Assembly: GCA_903875045.1 (NCBI GenBank)
Contig: CAIQUS010000057.1
Span: 1 to 57,886, forward strand
DNA: 57,886 nt
DNA from: an uncultured Bacteroidales bacterium
Lineage (GTDB): Bacteria > Bacteroidota > Bacteroidia > Bacteroidales > FEN-979
Direction: 5' to 3'
Shown here: one piece after another, positions 35,361 through 44,292 of the stretch
Position numbering within the stretch: position 1 is the first letter of the stretch
Layout of the letters: every line of letters begins with the position of its first letter
Position numbers and translations under genes: made by a program
Notes under the pieces: model-generated
What the model was told of the DNA's origin: nothing
What the model saw: the letters and a program-made list of their open reading frames with translations, nothing else
Database searches by the model: none

Positions 35361-37214
35361 TTATTTTCCAATACAAAACAAATTATTATCTCCCCTGATC
35401 ACAATCTTCCCATTGGCAAAAGCAGGGGTGCACGATGATCCTTCTCCCAATGGGGAAGTGCTGATGACCGAATAGGCCTGATCTGCTTTTAAAATATGCA
35501 TAACGCCTTTTTTATCGAGTAGATAAATCCGCCCCTCTGCCAGCATCAGTGACGCGTAGGTTGGCGTTTCAAACTCATGTTCCCAGTATTTTGTACCGGT
35601 TTTGGCATCATAGCATACAGCTGCCCCATAGCTGGTAACCAGGAACAGATATTTACCGGTAGCCAGCGGACTCGGGATATCTGACAGGTAATCAGAATCT
35701 TCCCATAATAGTTTTGGAGATTCTCCGATCTCAATGGCTGAAAGTTTAGAAAAATCATTCACAGCATAAACCACTCCGTCTGCATAAGCCACACTCGGTC
35801 CAACCTCGCCTGAAATGCAGTTCATCCGCCACAATTCCTTCCCATCTGACGGATTGTATGAGGCCACCATCGGATCGGCTGCCAGGATCAATTCCATTCG
35901 TTTTCCGGTATGGATAAGTACAGGTGAAGCCCATGAAACCTTAACACTCCGGCTTGTTTGCCATACCGTCTCCCCGGTTTTACCCGCCAGGGCCATCACG
36001 CTGCCCGAACCACGCTGGTCATACTGGATGATGAGCAGATCACGATACATGATCAAGGATGAAGAATGGCCATAATGATTTTGTGGCATGCCAAGATTTT
36101 TTGCCCATATCTGGTTGCCATCAAAGTCGAGCGCAATGAGATCTCCGTTGGCAAAAATCGCATAAACTCTGCGTCCGTCTGTGGTCATACTTGGTGCACT
36201 AAAGCCGGTTTCCTTAATAATTTTTGGCTCCTGTGCCGGACTGCCAGTGATTTTTTCAACCGGTTTTTGCCAGAGGATCTTGCCTGTATGAAGGTCGATG
36301 CAGTAAACTTCCCTTTTGGTTTCATTGGCGCCGGTCAGAAAAACCCTGTCATTCCAGATAATGGGTGAATTGTACCCCGTAAGCGGGATTTCGGTTTTCC
36401 ATAAGATGTTTTTCCCGGTTTTTCCATCCCAACTTGTTGGAATATTTTTCTGATTTGCAATACCATTCCCGCCTGGTCCCCGGAAAGAGGGGAAATTTCT
36501 GGCGACTTCATCTGGTGAAGGATAACCATCCAGAATTACCTTCCCTGAACTACCGGTTGTATCGGGTTTTCTGATGGTATCTGTTGTTTTGTTTACCTCC
36601 ATTTCTGCATTCCTGCCTTCTGGAATTGAGGCATTTTTACTTTCCTCCTTTGGATTGGAAGAGTTGCTTTCAGGGTTGGTGGCTTTGGATGCAAGATCAA
36701 GGTTTTTGCCGAGTTCCTGATGTGTCAGAAAAACAATCCCCATCGAGAGGATTATAATGGATATGCCGGTATAAGCAACCCAGGTTCTGTTTATTCTTCG
36801 GCTGGCCCAGAAATCGGTTTTTACATCTGTTGGTACTATCGGCAGCGATTTTTGCATGAGCTCAATCGTTTTCACACAGATTACAACCACCAATAAGCTG
36901 AAAAACAAAAGGTAACCTCCCATCCGAACCTGCCATTGATTCGTGAAAAATGCTTTTCTGGCAAGGAGGTCGATTTCCCGGATTTCCTGGCGGAGTTGTT
37001 CATCCCCTGGATTGGCGTGCATCCGTTCAATCATTGCTTTCATTACCAGGGTGTTCAGTGGATCTGCCCGTTTAATCTGGACAAAATTTACCACAATGAG
37101 CACACAAAGGATCATGGCAAACAAAGCACTGATCATGGCAATATTTTGCAAGGTCAAAATATGACGCTTTTCATGATTACTCCCGTGAAGGGTGGATTGG
37201 GTGACCTTTGTCAT
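35361..37214 (-). CDS. Membrane-anchored PQQ-like beta-propeller protein
   Basis: A 617-aa protein with three N-terminal membrane helices (about 23-48, 99-122 and 146-168), a Ser/Asn/Thr-rich linker (about 175-225), then a periplasmic PQQ-like propeller (about 235-617). Propeller motifs include NFPSFRGPGGNG, TGKILWQKPV and DGKELWRMN. The gene starts inside the stop of the NapH-like gene (ATGA at 37214-37211), so translation is coupled. With the propeller tethered beside the membrane polyferredoxin, a structural or docking role in the same complex is plausible. PQQ binding is not proven and no haem motif is present. Confidence 0.88.
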   Translation of the reverse strand: MTKVTQSTLHGSNHEKRHILTLQNIAMISALFAMILCVLIVVNFVQIKRADPLNTLVMKAMIERMHANPGDEQLRQEIREIDLLARKAFFTNQWQVRMGGYLLFFSLLVVVICVKTIELMQKSLPIVPTDVKTDFWASRRINRTWVAYTGISIIILSMGIVFLTHQELGKNLDLASKATNPESNSSNPKEESKNASIPEGRNAEMEVNKTTDTIRKPDTTGSSGKVILDGYPSPDEVARNFPSFRGPGGNGIANQKNIPTSWDGKTGKNILWKTEIPLTGYNSPIIWNDRVFLTGANETKREVYCIDLHTGKILWQKPVEKITGSPAQEPKIIKETGFSAPSMTTDGRRVYAIFANGDLIALDFDGNQIWAKNLGMPQNHYGHSSSLIMYRDLLIIQYDQRGSGSVMALAGKTGETVWQTSRSVKVSWASPVLIHTGKRMELILAADPMVASYNPSDGKELWRMNCISGEVGPSVAYADGVVYAVNDFSKLSAIEIGESPKLLWEDSDYLSDIPSPLATGKYLFLVTSYGAAVCYDAKTGTKYWEHEFETPTYASLMLAEGRIYLLDKKGVMHILKADQAYSVISTSPLGEGSSCTPAFANGKIVIRGDNNLFCIGK

Positions 37215-38494
37215 GGGCTGAATGATTTTACCGTGTCCGATTTAACCGGGCAGTAATCCACACATCTGGTGCAACTGAAACAAGTGCCTTTATTCGGGAT
37301 GTAGTCGCTCCTGTATTTTGTGATCATACGTGAAGCCAGTGTAATTCCGAACACCAGTCCAAGGAAGCAACCCAGGATCCAGCTGCCAATGTAAAATTGC
37401 CTCAGAACCTGTGATGCCTCAGAATAGACCTGCGAAACAGGTTTGCCGGACGACTTAAATGCAGTTATTTCAAAAGACTCAGACTGTTCAATGGATAAAG
37501 GCCCCAGCAACGTTTTCGCCAGGCGCACCTGACCGTTTACCCCGGCCAGGGTTTCATGCAGCCTGGATAAGGCATAACCACCCAGCATCGTAAAAAATGG
37601 CACCAGAACACAGATCAGGATCAATTTCCTGATGGTAGTGGATCTGTTTTCCGGATTTTTATCGGTAACCGGCATGTCAATGGCATCATAAGGACAGGAA
37701 TCTTCACAAAGCCGGCATTGGATACATACAGAGGGCGTGATGGTTAAATGTTTCCATGAAAACCGGCTGATCCAGTTCAGTAAAACCCCGTAAGGACAAA
37801 GGAACCGGCAGTAAGGCCGTGCAATGAAAATTCCTGAAATCAACAATGTGCCCGCAAAAATGAACATGCCAAACGAGGCATCAAACCTGAAAATGCCAAC
37901 AAACGGGTCGTACCTGCAGATGATGAAGTCGGTTCCGGTGGCGGCATAGAGGACAGCCAGTCCAAGGTATATGTATGGAATAAGTCCCAGCACTGTGTTC
38001 AAACGTGTACCAGGATTCAGGGGCTTGAACGAAACCAAATCCTGAATAGCGCCGAATGGGCATACTCCTGCACAAAAGGTGCGGCCAAAAAACAGGGTGA
38101 AGATCAGGGGGAGAATGAAGAAGGCGATGGCCGTCAAAGGGATAACGTAGGCATTGTCGAAAATAGCAAGTGTAACATTTTGTAAGGCACCGATTGAGCA
38201 AATGCAGCCATGGCGGTAGAATCCGAAATAAGCCAGCGAGAAAACCGACACGAGGAAAACCAGATTCCTGGATCGTTTCTTCAGCACAAGCCATGATACA
38301 AGGGCAAGTGCGGCAACCAGGACCAATACATCCATCAAGGCAAGCATTCCGGCACGCGCAGCAGGCACCAAAGTTTCAGGTTGCATATAGCCTGATTCAA
38401 ATTCAGGTTTAGGAAAACGCTGTACACCATACACATTCAAAAACTGAATGGAGGAAATAATCATCAACAATAGCACTAATAACCGTTTATTCAT
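37211..38494 (-). CDS. NapH/NosR-like membrane polyferredoxin
   Basis: A 427-aa integral membrane protein with about six helices. Characteristic pieces are YRHGCICSIGALQN (about 92-105), FGRTFCAGVCPFGAIQD (about 136-152) and RPYCRFLCPYGVLLNW (about 223-238); then a ferredoxin motif CIQCRLCEDSCPYDAI (about 256-271) and a C-terminal CFSCTRCVDYCPVKS. The CxxxCP loops between helices are the signature of NapH, NosR and related quinol-linked electron carriers. The family moves electrons between quinol and periplasmic FeS partners such as NapG. It is coupled by 4-bp overlaps to the NapG-like gene and to the anchored propeller. There is no NosR FMN domain and no NapAB or NosZ in the window. Confidence 0.88.
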   Translation of the reverse strand: MNKRLLVLLLMIISSIQFLNVYGVQRFPKPEFESGYMQPETLVPAARAGMLALMDVLVLVAALALVSWLVLKKRSRNLVFLVSVFSLAYFGFYRHGCICSIGALQNVTLAIFDNAYVIPLTAIAFFILPLIFTLFFGRTFCAGVCPFGAIQDLVSFKPLNPGTRLNTVLGLIPYIYLGLAVLYAATGTDFIICRYDPFVGIFRFDASFGMFIFAGTLLISGIFIARPYCRFLCPYGVLLNWISRFSWKHLTITPSVCIQCRLCEDSCPYDAIDMPVTDKNPENRSTTIRKLILICVLVPFFTMLGGYALSRLHETLAGVNGQVRLAKTLLGPLSIEQSESFEITAFKSSGKPVSQVYSEASQVLRQFYIGSWILGCFLGLVFGITLASRMITKYRSDYIPNKGTCFSCTRCVDYCPVKSDTVKSFSP

Positions 38495-39084
38495 GGACTT
38501 TGCGGTGACTTTTTTTCTTCGGCAATTTGTTTTAGCAAGTATGGCTGGCTCAAAGGGACCCGGCTGAACGCATCAGCCGGACAATTCCTGGCAATCGAAC
38601 ATTGGTTGCAGTTTACGCAGATATTGTGCCTTACCTGCAATTGCAGTGACCCGTTACCAAAAGATCCGCACCCTTTTACGCATTTACCGCAACCGATGCA
38701 GAGAGGCTCATCAATGGTATATTCAAAGAATGGATCCTCAATAAACTTTCTTTTGATCGCATTGGTCGGACAAAGTTGATTTTCGGCGGCAGTCGTAAGA
38801 GTTTTGGTCTCCGGTTTGAAATATCCGCCACACAAATCGCAGTATCCGCACATGGCATATACATGAACGCATTTAACCGCCGATGGGGTCAATACGCAAT
38901 TGGTAGCGCAACGACCACATTGAATACATTTTGCAGGGTCAAGTTGCCACACTGTCTGACCTGTAATGGCCTTCTTTGCAACCAAAGCAGCCACACCCCC
39001 GATTCCTATCAGAACGGAAGCCCGCACACCAGTCGAAAGAAACTTTCGCCGGTTGATCTTTGAGCTATTTTCCGGTTCTTCCAT
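38491..39084 (-). CDS. NapG-like exported ferredoxin with Tat-like signal
   Basis: A 197-aa protein. The start at 39084 gives a twin-arginine-like signal, NRRKFLSTG followed by a hydrophobic stretch (SVLIGIGGVAALVA). The mature part has several [4Fe-4S] motifs: CIQCGRCATNC, CVHVYAMCGYCDLCGG, LCPTNAI, CIGCGKCVKGC and CVNCNQCSIARNCP, which is the four-cluster NapG layout. A longer reading from 39195 would place 37 unrelated residues before the signal and overlap the small Cys-rich gene further. It lies directly before the NapH-like gene (4-bp overlap), as napG does in nap operons. It should carry electrons on the periplasmic face to an unidentified acceptor. Confidence 0.85.
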   Translation of the reverse strand: MEEPENSSKINRRKFLSTGVRASVLIGIGGVAALVAKKAITGQTVWQLDPAKCIQCGRCATNCVLTPSAVKCVHVYAMCGYCDLCGGYFKPETKTLTTAAENQLCPTNAIKRKFIEDPFFEYTIDEPLCIGCGKCVKGCGSFGNGSLQLQVRHNICVNCNQCSIARNCPADAFSRVPLSQPYLLKQIAEEKKSPQSP

Positions 39085-39316
39085 TTGCTTCGTTGGTTTT
39101 GCGACACTTAGCTTTTTCGAGACGATACTTGTCCGCTTCAGGTAATATACAACTGTTTGACGATTTGCAATGACCGCATGAATAGTTTTCCACACAATCT
39201 TTGGCTCCGGTTCTGCGAAGGGTCAACACCCCTCCCAGCAGGGTTAGCGAAGCAAAAATGCCACCCCTGATCAGCGTTTGTATGAACTGTCGTCTCTTTT
39301 GCATAGACCGCTTCAT
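39065..39316 (-). CDS. Small Cys-rich exported or anchored protein
   Basis: An 83-aa protein. The N-terminus has KRRQFIQTLIRGG and a hydrophobic segment (IFASLTLLGGVLTL), resembling a Tat signal or signal anchor. The mature part is only about 50 residues and holds five cysteines in the pattern C-x5-C-x2-C-x5-C-x14-C, enough to bind one FeS cluster or a metal. Its stop lies 20 bp inside the NapG-like gene, so translation is coupled. It lies 12 bp after the NHL gene. I do not recognise the family; the position between the NHL protein and the ferredoxin suggests a small electron carrier or maturation factor. Confidence 0.65.
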   Translation of the reverse strand: MKRSMQKRRQFIQTLIRGGIFASLTLLGGVLTLRRTGAKDCVENYSCGHCKSSNSCILPEADKYRLEKAKCRKTNEANGRTGK

Positions 39317-39328
39317 TTTATTAAGAGA

Positions 39329-40300
39329 TCAATGTTGTTTTTTCAAAATAAACACCCTGATTTGTTTTTTCTCAGGATCGAGCACAAGGATCCGATCCTT
39401 CGAATCAACTGCCACATCAAGACCCTTTGTCCCTTCTATAAAAGAATCAGGGCCAGCCACCACCCATTTAAAATCACCATTTGGTGCGTAAACCTTCACA
39501 CGTTCAATACCTTTTTCGGTAGTGACAAAGGAACCATCTGAAAGTATGGCAAAATTGGAGGGGTTGCAGCATCCGCAAAATCCTTCCATCGACATGGTTG
39601 ATACGCCCCATGATGAGGTTAAATTTCCCTCAAAATTATATTGTTCGAAACGATGGCGGCCAGGATTCACAACCCAAAGCTCTCCGGTACGGCCAATGGC
39701 CAGATCGAAATACGGGCTTGGTACCACAAATCCGGGAATGTTTCTGGCAGGATCTTTTTCTCCGATCTTTTTTATAATATTTCCATTCAGGTCATAATGA
39801 TACACAACCTTGTTGCCGGCATCGGCAGCAAACACATCATTGCCTGTAACTGCAATGGATGTAATAACGGCATTCTCACCGCAGGTTTTCCATTTTTTCA
39901 GTAGCTTCCCTGATTTATCGAATATTTCGATATGTTCCATCATACCCAGATAGATCCGGCCATCCTGATCTACATATAGGCAGTTGGCGGTTCCTTCTAT
40001 GGAGAATTTTGTTTCAGGTTTCCCGGATGGATCAAATATTTCGATGCCATTTTCCCCGCAGATGAAAATGCGGTCGGAATGATCAAGGGCTATACCATTT
40101 ATAGTTGTCGTACCGGGGATGATTTGCTGTACCTCGGCAAACACGATGAGAGAGGTGTCACCTGCTTTGAGCGACTTTATGTCATAATCATAAGGATTCA
40201 CATTGTCATCAGGTTTGTTGAAAAACAAATCCCACGACATGAACAGGATGGCTGCCAGTAAAAGTGCCAGGGCTCCAATCAGGACAATCTTTTTTCTCAT
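39329..40300 (-). CDS. Membrane-anchored NHL-repeat beta-propeller protein
   Basis: A 323-aa protein starting MRKKIVLIGALALLLA, with one N-terminal membrane helix, then a six-bladed NHL-type propeller (for example DGRIYLGMMEHIEIFDKSGKLL and TGELWVVNPGRHRFEQYN, each shown in part). Near residue 238 is a Cys cluster, GFCGCCNPSNFAI, unusual for NHL blades and a candidate metal or FeS site. ATG 40300 lies 1 bp after the stop of the propeller gene upstream; the longer reading from 40345 only adds residues that overlap that gene. A periplasmic scaffold or redox-protein partner is likely. Confidence 0.82.
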   Translation of the reverse strand: MRKKIVLIGALALLLAAILFMSWDLFFNKPDDNVNPYDYDIKSLKAGDTSLIVFAEVQQIIPGTTTINGIALDHSDRIFICGENGIEIFDPSGKPETKFSIEGTANCLYVDQDGRIYLGMMEHIEIFDKSGKLLKKWKTCGENAVITSIAVTGNDVFAADAGNKVVYHYDLNGNIIKKIGEKDPARNIPGFVVPSPYFDLAIGRTGELWVVNPGRHRFEQYNFEGNLTSSWGVSTMSMEGFCGCCNPSNFAILSDGSFVTTEKGIERVKVYAPNGDFKWVVAGPDSFIEGTKGLDVAVDSKDRILVLDPEKKQIRVFILKKQH

Positions 40301-40301
40301 G

Positions 40302-41732
40302 TCAGTGCGCTTTGATGTCGATACATACCATTTGTTTTGAATCACGCATTAACAGAAAACCGCCGGTAATGGCAATTGGGCCCCATGAATCCTGTCCGTC
40401 AATGATCCGGGTTTTGTCGAGTACGGTAAATCGCGACGGGGTTACACGGGCAATGGTCATTTCCCCGTCATCGTTCAGAATAAAGAATTTCCCGTCTGCC
40501 ACAATGTAGGGTCCCAATCCGAACCGGTTGGTTTTGCCACTGCTCATCAAATCTTTTTTACAATCATCGGCTTTATAACACACGAATTGGTTGCGCAGGC
40601 TGCCGGCATCCTTGGGCTGAATGCCATAAATGTAGCTGTTGAGAAAAACCGGTGATTGTTGCTCCGATGCCAGCCCTTCCTGTGGCTTGTATTTCTGCAG
40701 CACTTTAATGTTGTATTTTCCATCTTTTGCAGTTACCTGAAGAAGTGCGGATCCCGCCCCATATCCGGCCGTTACAAAAATCTTTCCATCATTGAGTATT
40801 ACGGGGGATGGTGCGATGACCGAAGGAGCAAACTCTGATGTTTCCCACAATACTTTGCCCTTGTCACCCCCGGATGCCGAAATCCCGCAGATGCCCCCAA
40901 TCGCAAAATACACATACATCTTTTTACCATCAAGTGTCATTGGCATCACTGATGAATGCGACATTTTCCATGTTTTGGGATTGGGTGTTTCCCAAAGTTT
41001 TTTACCCGTATTACAATCAATCGCTACAAGGAGTGCCTTCCCTCCGGGGGCAATAATGGCCGTGTCGTTGTCGAGCAGTGGGCATTGCCCGGTATACCAG
41101 AAAGGAATTTCTGTTCCGTATTCCCTCACCAGGTCGAGACCCCACAAAAAATCACCATTTACACGGTTAACACACATTACCTGACATTTTGGGCCAATGG
41201 TCAGAACAAATTTCGCATTCACCGATGGAACTGTTCTCGACAGTCCATGATTACGTTTGAGGTGTACCTTGTATCCGCGCCGCCAGAGTTCCTCCCCGGT
41301 CGACAGTAAGAAACAACGCAACTGGTCTGATTTCCCGGTTTCATCGTAATCAAGTAAATAGACCTTCCCGTCATACACTGCAGGTGCTGCATGACCCTCG
41401 CCGAGGCTTTTTTTCCAAAGAATAACAGGTCCGCTTTTTCCCCATTTTTCAATCAGCCGGACCGGTTCTTTGCTGATGTTATCAAAATCCGGCCCCCTGA
41501 AGTTTGTCCATCGGGTGCCCGGAAAATCCGGCGATGCCCGATAGAATTTGAATTCAGATCCGATGATTACCGGTTTCCCGGGAGCCATTGCCCCTTTTTT
41601 TCTGTTATCCATGCCGGGTATGGAGACAGTGAAATTTTTGACGGGATCATAAAAAAACCACCATCCCAGCAGTACAATTGCAGACAGGATGAAGATTAAA
41701 AGCAGATATCGTGTGGGTAACCTCTTGAACAT
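40302..41732 (-). CDS. Membrane-anchored PQQ-like propeller, RWTNFRGPDFDNI type
   Basis: A 476-aa protein. From ATG 41732 it begins MFKRLPTRYLLLI and forms one N-terminal membrane helix (about 9-28), then a periplasmic PQQ-like propeller. Blades include EGHAAPAVYDGKVYLLDYD, GEELWRRGYKV, NGDFLWGLDLV and TGKKLWETPNP. The opening FRGPDFDNI corresponds to QWRGPxRDGIY of the other paralogues but is more diverged, and this copy is longer. The upstream ATG at 41777 would overlap the preceding gene by 17 bp. No haem motif; cofactor unknown. Confidence 0.84.
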   Translation of the reverse strand: MFKRLPTRYLLLIFILSAIVLLGWWFFYDPVKNFTVSIPGMDNRKKGAMAPGKPVIIGSEFKFYRASPDFPGTRWTNFRGPDFDNISKEPVRLIEKWGKSGPVILWKKSLGEGHAAPAVYDGKVYLLDYDETGKSDQLRCFLLSTGEELWRRGYKVHLKRNHGLSRTVPSVNAKFVLTIGPKCQVMCVNRVNGDFLWGLDLVREYGTEIPFWYTGQCPLLDNDTAIIAPGGKALLVAIDCNTGKKLWETPNPKTWKMSHSSVMPMTLDGKKMYVYFAIGGICGISASGGDKGKVLWETSEFAPSVIAPSPVILNDGKIFVTAGYGAGSALLQVTAKDGKYNIKVLQKYKPQEGLASEQQSPVFLNSYIYGIQPKDAGSLRNQFVCYKADDCKKDLMSSGKTNRFGLGPYIVADGKFFILNDDGEMTIARVTPSRFTVLDKTRIIDGQDSWGPIAITGGFLLMRDSKQMVCIDIKAH

Positions 41733-41760
41733 GGAAAGATAAACGCTTAATACAACCAGA

Positions 41761-43002
41761 TCACTTTCCCCTGACATCGAATGCCATCAGCGCATTCCCA
41801 TGTCTTACATATAAAACGCCGTTGTGAATGACGGGATGCGAAAAATGTTCCTTGGTTCCCGCTGTTATCTTGAACGAACCAGTCTGTGACATTTTTCCCG
41901 GACCTGGTTTTATCAGTTTGACTTCACCTTTTTGATTGTAGTAGTAAAGCATGCTGTCGGCCAAAATGATGGACCCCACTCCGCATTTCAAGGTATCGGT
42001 AACATTACCAGTGGTAGCATCAAGGCTTTTCAGCTGCTTCTTTTCCGAAACGCAAGAGTAGAGGATGTTACCTTGTTTGATAAAACCACCCATGTAATTG
42101 TCGATCGTTTTATTGCGCCATACCTGCCTGATTTCTTTTCCATCGGCAGATAATTCAAGTTTTACAGCACCATTCCCGTCACCGGCAAAATAGTAAATGA
42201 ATCCCTTGTCATAAAAAACGGTGTTGCTATGGGTGTCGCCATTACCGGGTTTACGCTCAGCTACCGGAATATTGTCCTGTGGATGGGTCCAAAGCAATTC
42301 ACCAGTTGCGGCATCAATGCCAAGTAGTGAATAGGCAGTGAAGGTAACCAGCACATGCCGGTTGAACAGTTTTATCAGATATGGTGAATTATATCCCGGA
42401 ATTTCACCCATGCCTTTGCAAATCCAGATAATTTTTCCGGTAAACCTGTTCATCGCAACCACATTGGTGTCTTTGCCGCCGGGCACCAGAAAAATCTTAT
42501 CCCCGTCAATCAGTGATGATTCTGCATGACCGAACAGGGTAAATCTGCCATGTAAATCATGGATCATATCAACAGACCATTTTTTAGCGCCGCTTCCCGC
42601 CTCAAAACAGGCCACATCCCCCAAGCCTGAGCACACATATATCAAATCTCCCACTACAGTTGGTGCGCAACGTGAGCCCTGATAGTTTACAACCCATTCA
42701 TTGCCGTATTCCGATTTCCAAACCAATTTGCCCTGAGGGGTAAAGGCAAAAAGATATCCGGTGGTGTCAATTTCTCCGGCAACGTAAATTCTGTCGGATG
42801 TAACAACCGGTGATCCGTAACCGCTGCCAATGATTTCGCTTTTCCAAAGCATGACCGGCCCTTCTGCGGGCCAGGATTTTAACAGATTTTTTTCAGAATA
42901 AAATCCATCGCGTTCCAAGCCGCGCCATTGGGCGGTTGTTTGAAGATAACAAGGAATGGTAAGGATTGCCAGACATGTCAGGAGAAAGAATCTTTTTTTC
43001 AT
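41761..43002 (-). CDS. Exported PQQ-like propeller, QWRGLERDGFY type
   Basis: A 413-aa protein. ATG 43002 gives the signal peptide MKKRFFLLTCLAILTIP; starting at 43068 would add 22 residues and run into the previous gene. After QWRGLERDGFY come about seven PQQ-like blades (GKLVWKSEYGNEW, TGKIIWICKGMG, TGELLWTHPQD). The order of motifs matches the two preceding genes along their whole length, so the three are tandem duplicates. No PQQ-site or haem can be shown. Probably periplasmic or at the outer membrane. Confidence 0.85.
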   Translation of the reverse strand: MKKRFFLLTCLAILTIPCYLQTTAQWRGLERDGFYSEKNLLKSWPAEGPVMLWKSEIIGSGYGSPVVTSDRIYVAGEIDTTGYLFAFTPQGKLVWKSEYGNEWVVNYQGSRCAPTVVGDLIYVCSGLGDVACFEAGSGAKKWSVDMIHDLHGRFTLFGHAESSLIDGDKIFLVPGGKDTNVVAMNRFTGKIIWICKGMGEIPGYNSPYLIKLFNRHVLVTFTAYSLLGIDAATGELLWTHPQDNIPVAERKPGNGDTHSNTVFYDKGFIYYFAGDGNGAVKLELSADGKEIRQVWRNKTIDNYMGGFIKQGNILYSCVSEKKQLKSLDATTGNVTDTLKCGVGSIILADSMLYYYNQKGEVKLIKPGPGKMSQTGSFKITAGTKEHFSHPVIHNGVLYVRHGNALMAFDVRGK

Positions 43003-43027
43003 TCGGAGTTTTTTTGATGATTTAACG

Positions 43028-44290
43028 CTATTTTTTTCTGAGATCAAATGACATGAGAACATCCCCACGCCTGATATAGAGGATTCCGTTATTAATTTCA
43101 GGATGTGACCAGCAGGGTCCTTTGCCCCCGGGGATTTTAAAACTGCCTTTGAGATCGAATTTCAATGGATTTGGTTTCACCAATCCGACATTGCCGTTTT
43201 TTTCATCGAAAAGATATAACATGCCGTCACATGAAATGATCGAACCTTTGGTCTGCCACTTATGGTCGTACTTGGCTTTTCCGGTATTCCAATCGATGCA
43301 GCACCAATTGCCGCGGCTGTTGTCAAGCCAGTTTGAACCGTAAATATAACCATCATACAGAACCACGCCACCGTGATGACAATCAAGAATGGTGTCAGTC
43401 CATGCAAGTTTGATCGACGAAGCATCTTCAGACAGTTTAAACATGGCCCCGACATGGTCATATCCGCCGGTGACATATAAAAATCCATCTTTGTAAAGCG
43501 GGGTAATGGTATTTGTTTGAGGTGCACCAGGCCATACTTTCAGACTTTTTTCCGGCATGAAGGCTGCATAATTGTATTTCCATAGTATTTTCCCGTTGGA
43601 GGGATCCACTCCGATCAGGTTATTGGCCATCAGTGTAACGATAACCCGTTTGTCGCCATGGATGATCAACCTGGGAGAAACATAGGCACTGGTATCGTTC
43701 AGACTTTCCGTCTCCCAGACTGTTTCACCGGTATTTTTATCCAGGGCAACCATACAGGTCCGTTGTCCGGCAGGGGTATAAATGACCATATTGTCGACCA
43801 GAAGAAGAGATTCACATACACCCCAGTCTCCGTAGGCTGCACCAAATTTCTTTGCTGCATCGAAGCTCCATTTGGTTTTTCCATCGCTGGCATTGACACA
43901 GTTGATGGTACCAAGGCCGCTGAGCACATAAACAAATCCATTTTGGAGAGTTGGTGTGCACCGTGTTTCGGGGAAGGAACTATTCCATGACGGGCCGAAA
44001 GGAACTTCCCAGATAATATCACCTTTCATATTCAGTGCCGAAAGATAATCGGTAGAGTCTTTCATGCCGGTTACATATATGCTGTTGCCATCTGTAACCG
44101 CTGAGGAATAACCTTTCCCAATTCCACTTTGGGACCAGATCAGCGTAGGGCCCTCTGCAGGCCATTCCTTAAGCAAACCTGTTCCTGGATAAATCCCGTC
44201 CCGGTTCGGGCCCCGCCATTGCGAGGTAACCTGCGACCATCCCCAAAATGGAAGAAGTGAAACGATGCTGTATAGAATAATTTTCTTCAT
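43028..44290 (-). CDS. Exported PQQ-like propeller, QWRGPNRDGIY type
   Basis: A 420-aa protein with signal peptide MKKIILYSIVSLLPFWGWSQ, then QWRGPNRDGIY, GLLKEWPAEGPTLIW and PQQ-like blades such as TGETVWETESL and NGKILWKYNY, ending with RRGDVLMSFDLRKK. The start lies 2 bp after the stop of the first propeller gene. It is a paralogue of both neighbours. No catalytic or haem motif was seen. Confidence 0.86.
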   Translation of the reverse strand: MKKIILYSIVSLLPFWGWSQVTSQWRGPNRDGIYPGTGLLKEWPAEGPTLIWSQSGIGKGYSSAVTDGNSIYVTGMKDSTDYLSALNMKGDIIWEVPFGPSWNSSFPETRCTPTLQNGFVYVLSGLGTINCVNASDGKTKWSFDAAKKFGAAYGDWGVCESLLLVDNMVIYTPAGQRTCMVALDKNTGETVWETESLNDTSAYVSPRLIIHGDKRVIVTLMANNLIGVDPSNGKILWKYNYAAFMPEKSLKVWPGAPQTNTITPLYKDGFLYVTGGYDHVGAMFKLSEDASSIKLAWTDTILDCHHGGVVLYDGYIYGSNWLDNSRGNWCCIDWNTGKAKYDHKWQTKGSIISCDGMLYLFDEKNGNVGLVKPNPLKFDLKGSFKIPGGKGPCWSHPEINNGILYIRRGDVLMSFDLRKK

Positions 44291-44292
44291 AA

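Noticed and set aside
37211-39084. Nitrous oxide or nitrate reductase operon.
   Set aside because: NapG/NapH/NosR-like carriers are here, but NosZ, NosD, NosL, NapA and NapB are absent and the NosR FMN domain is missing.
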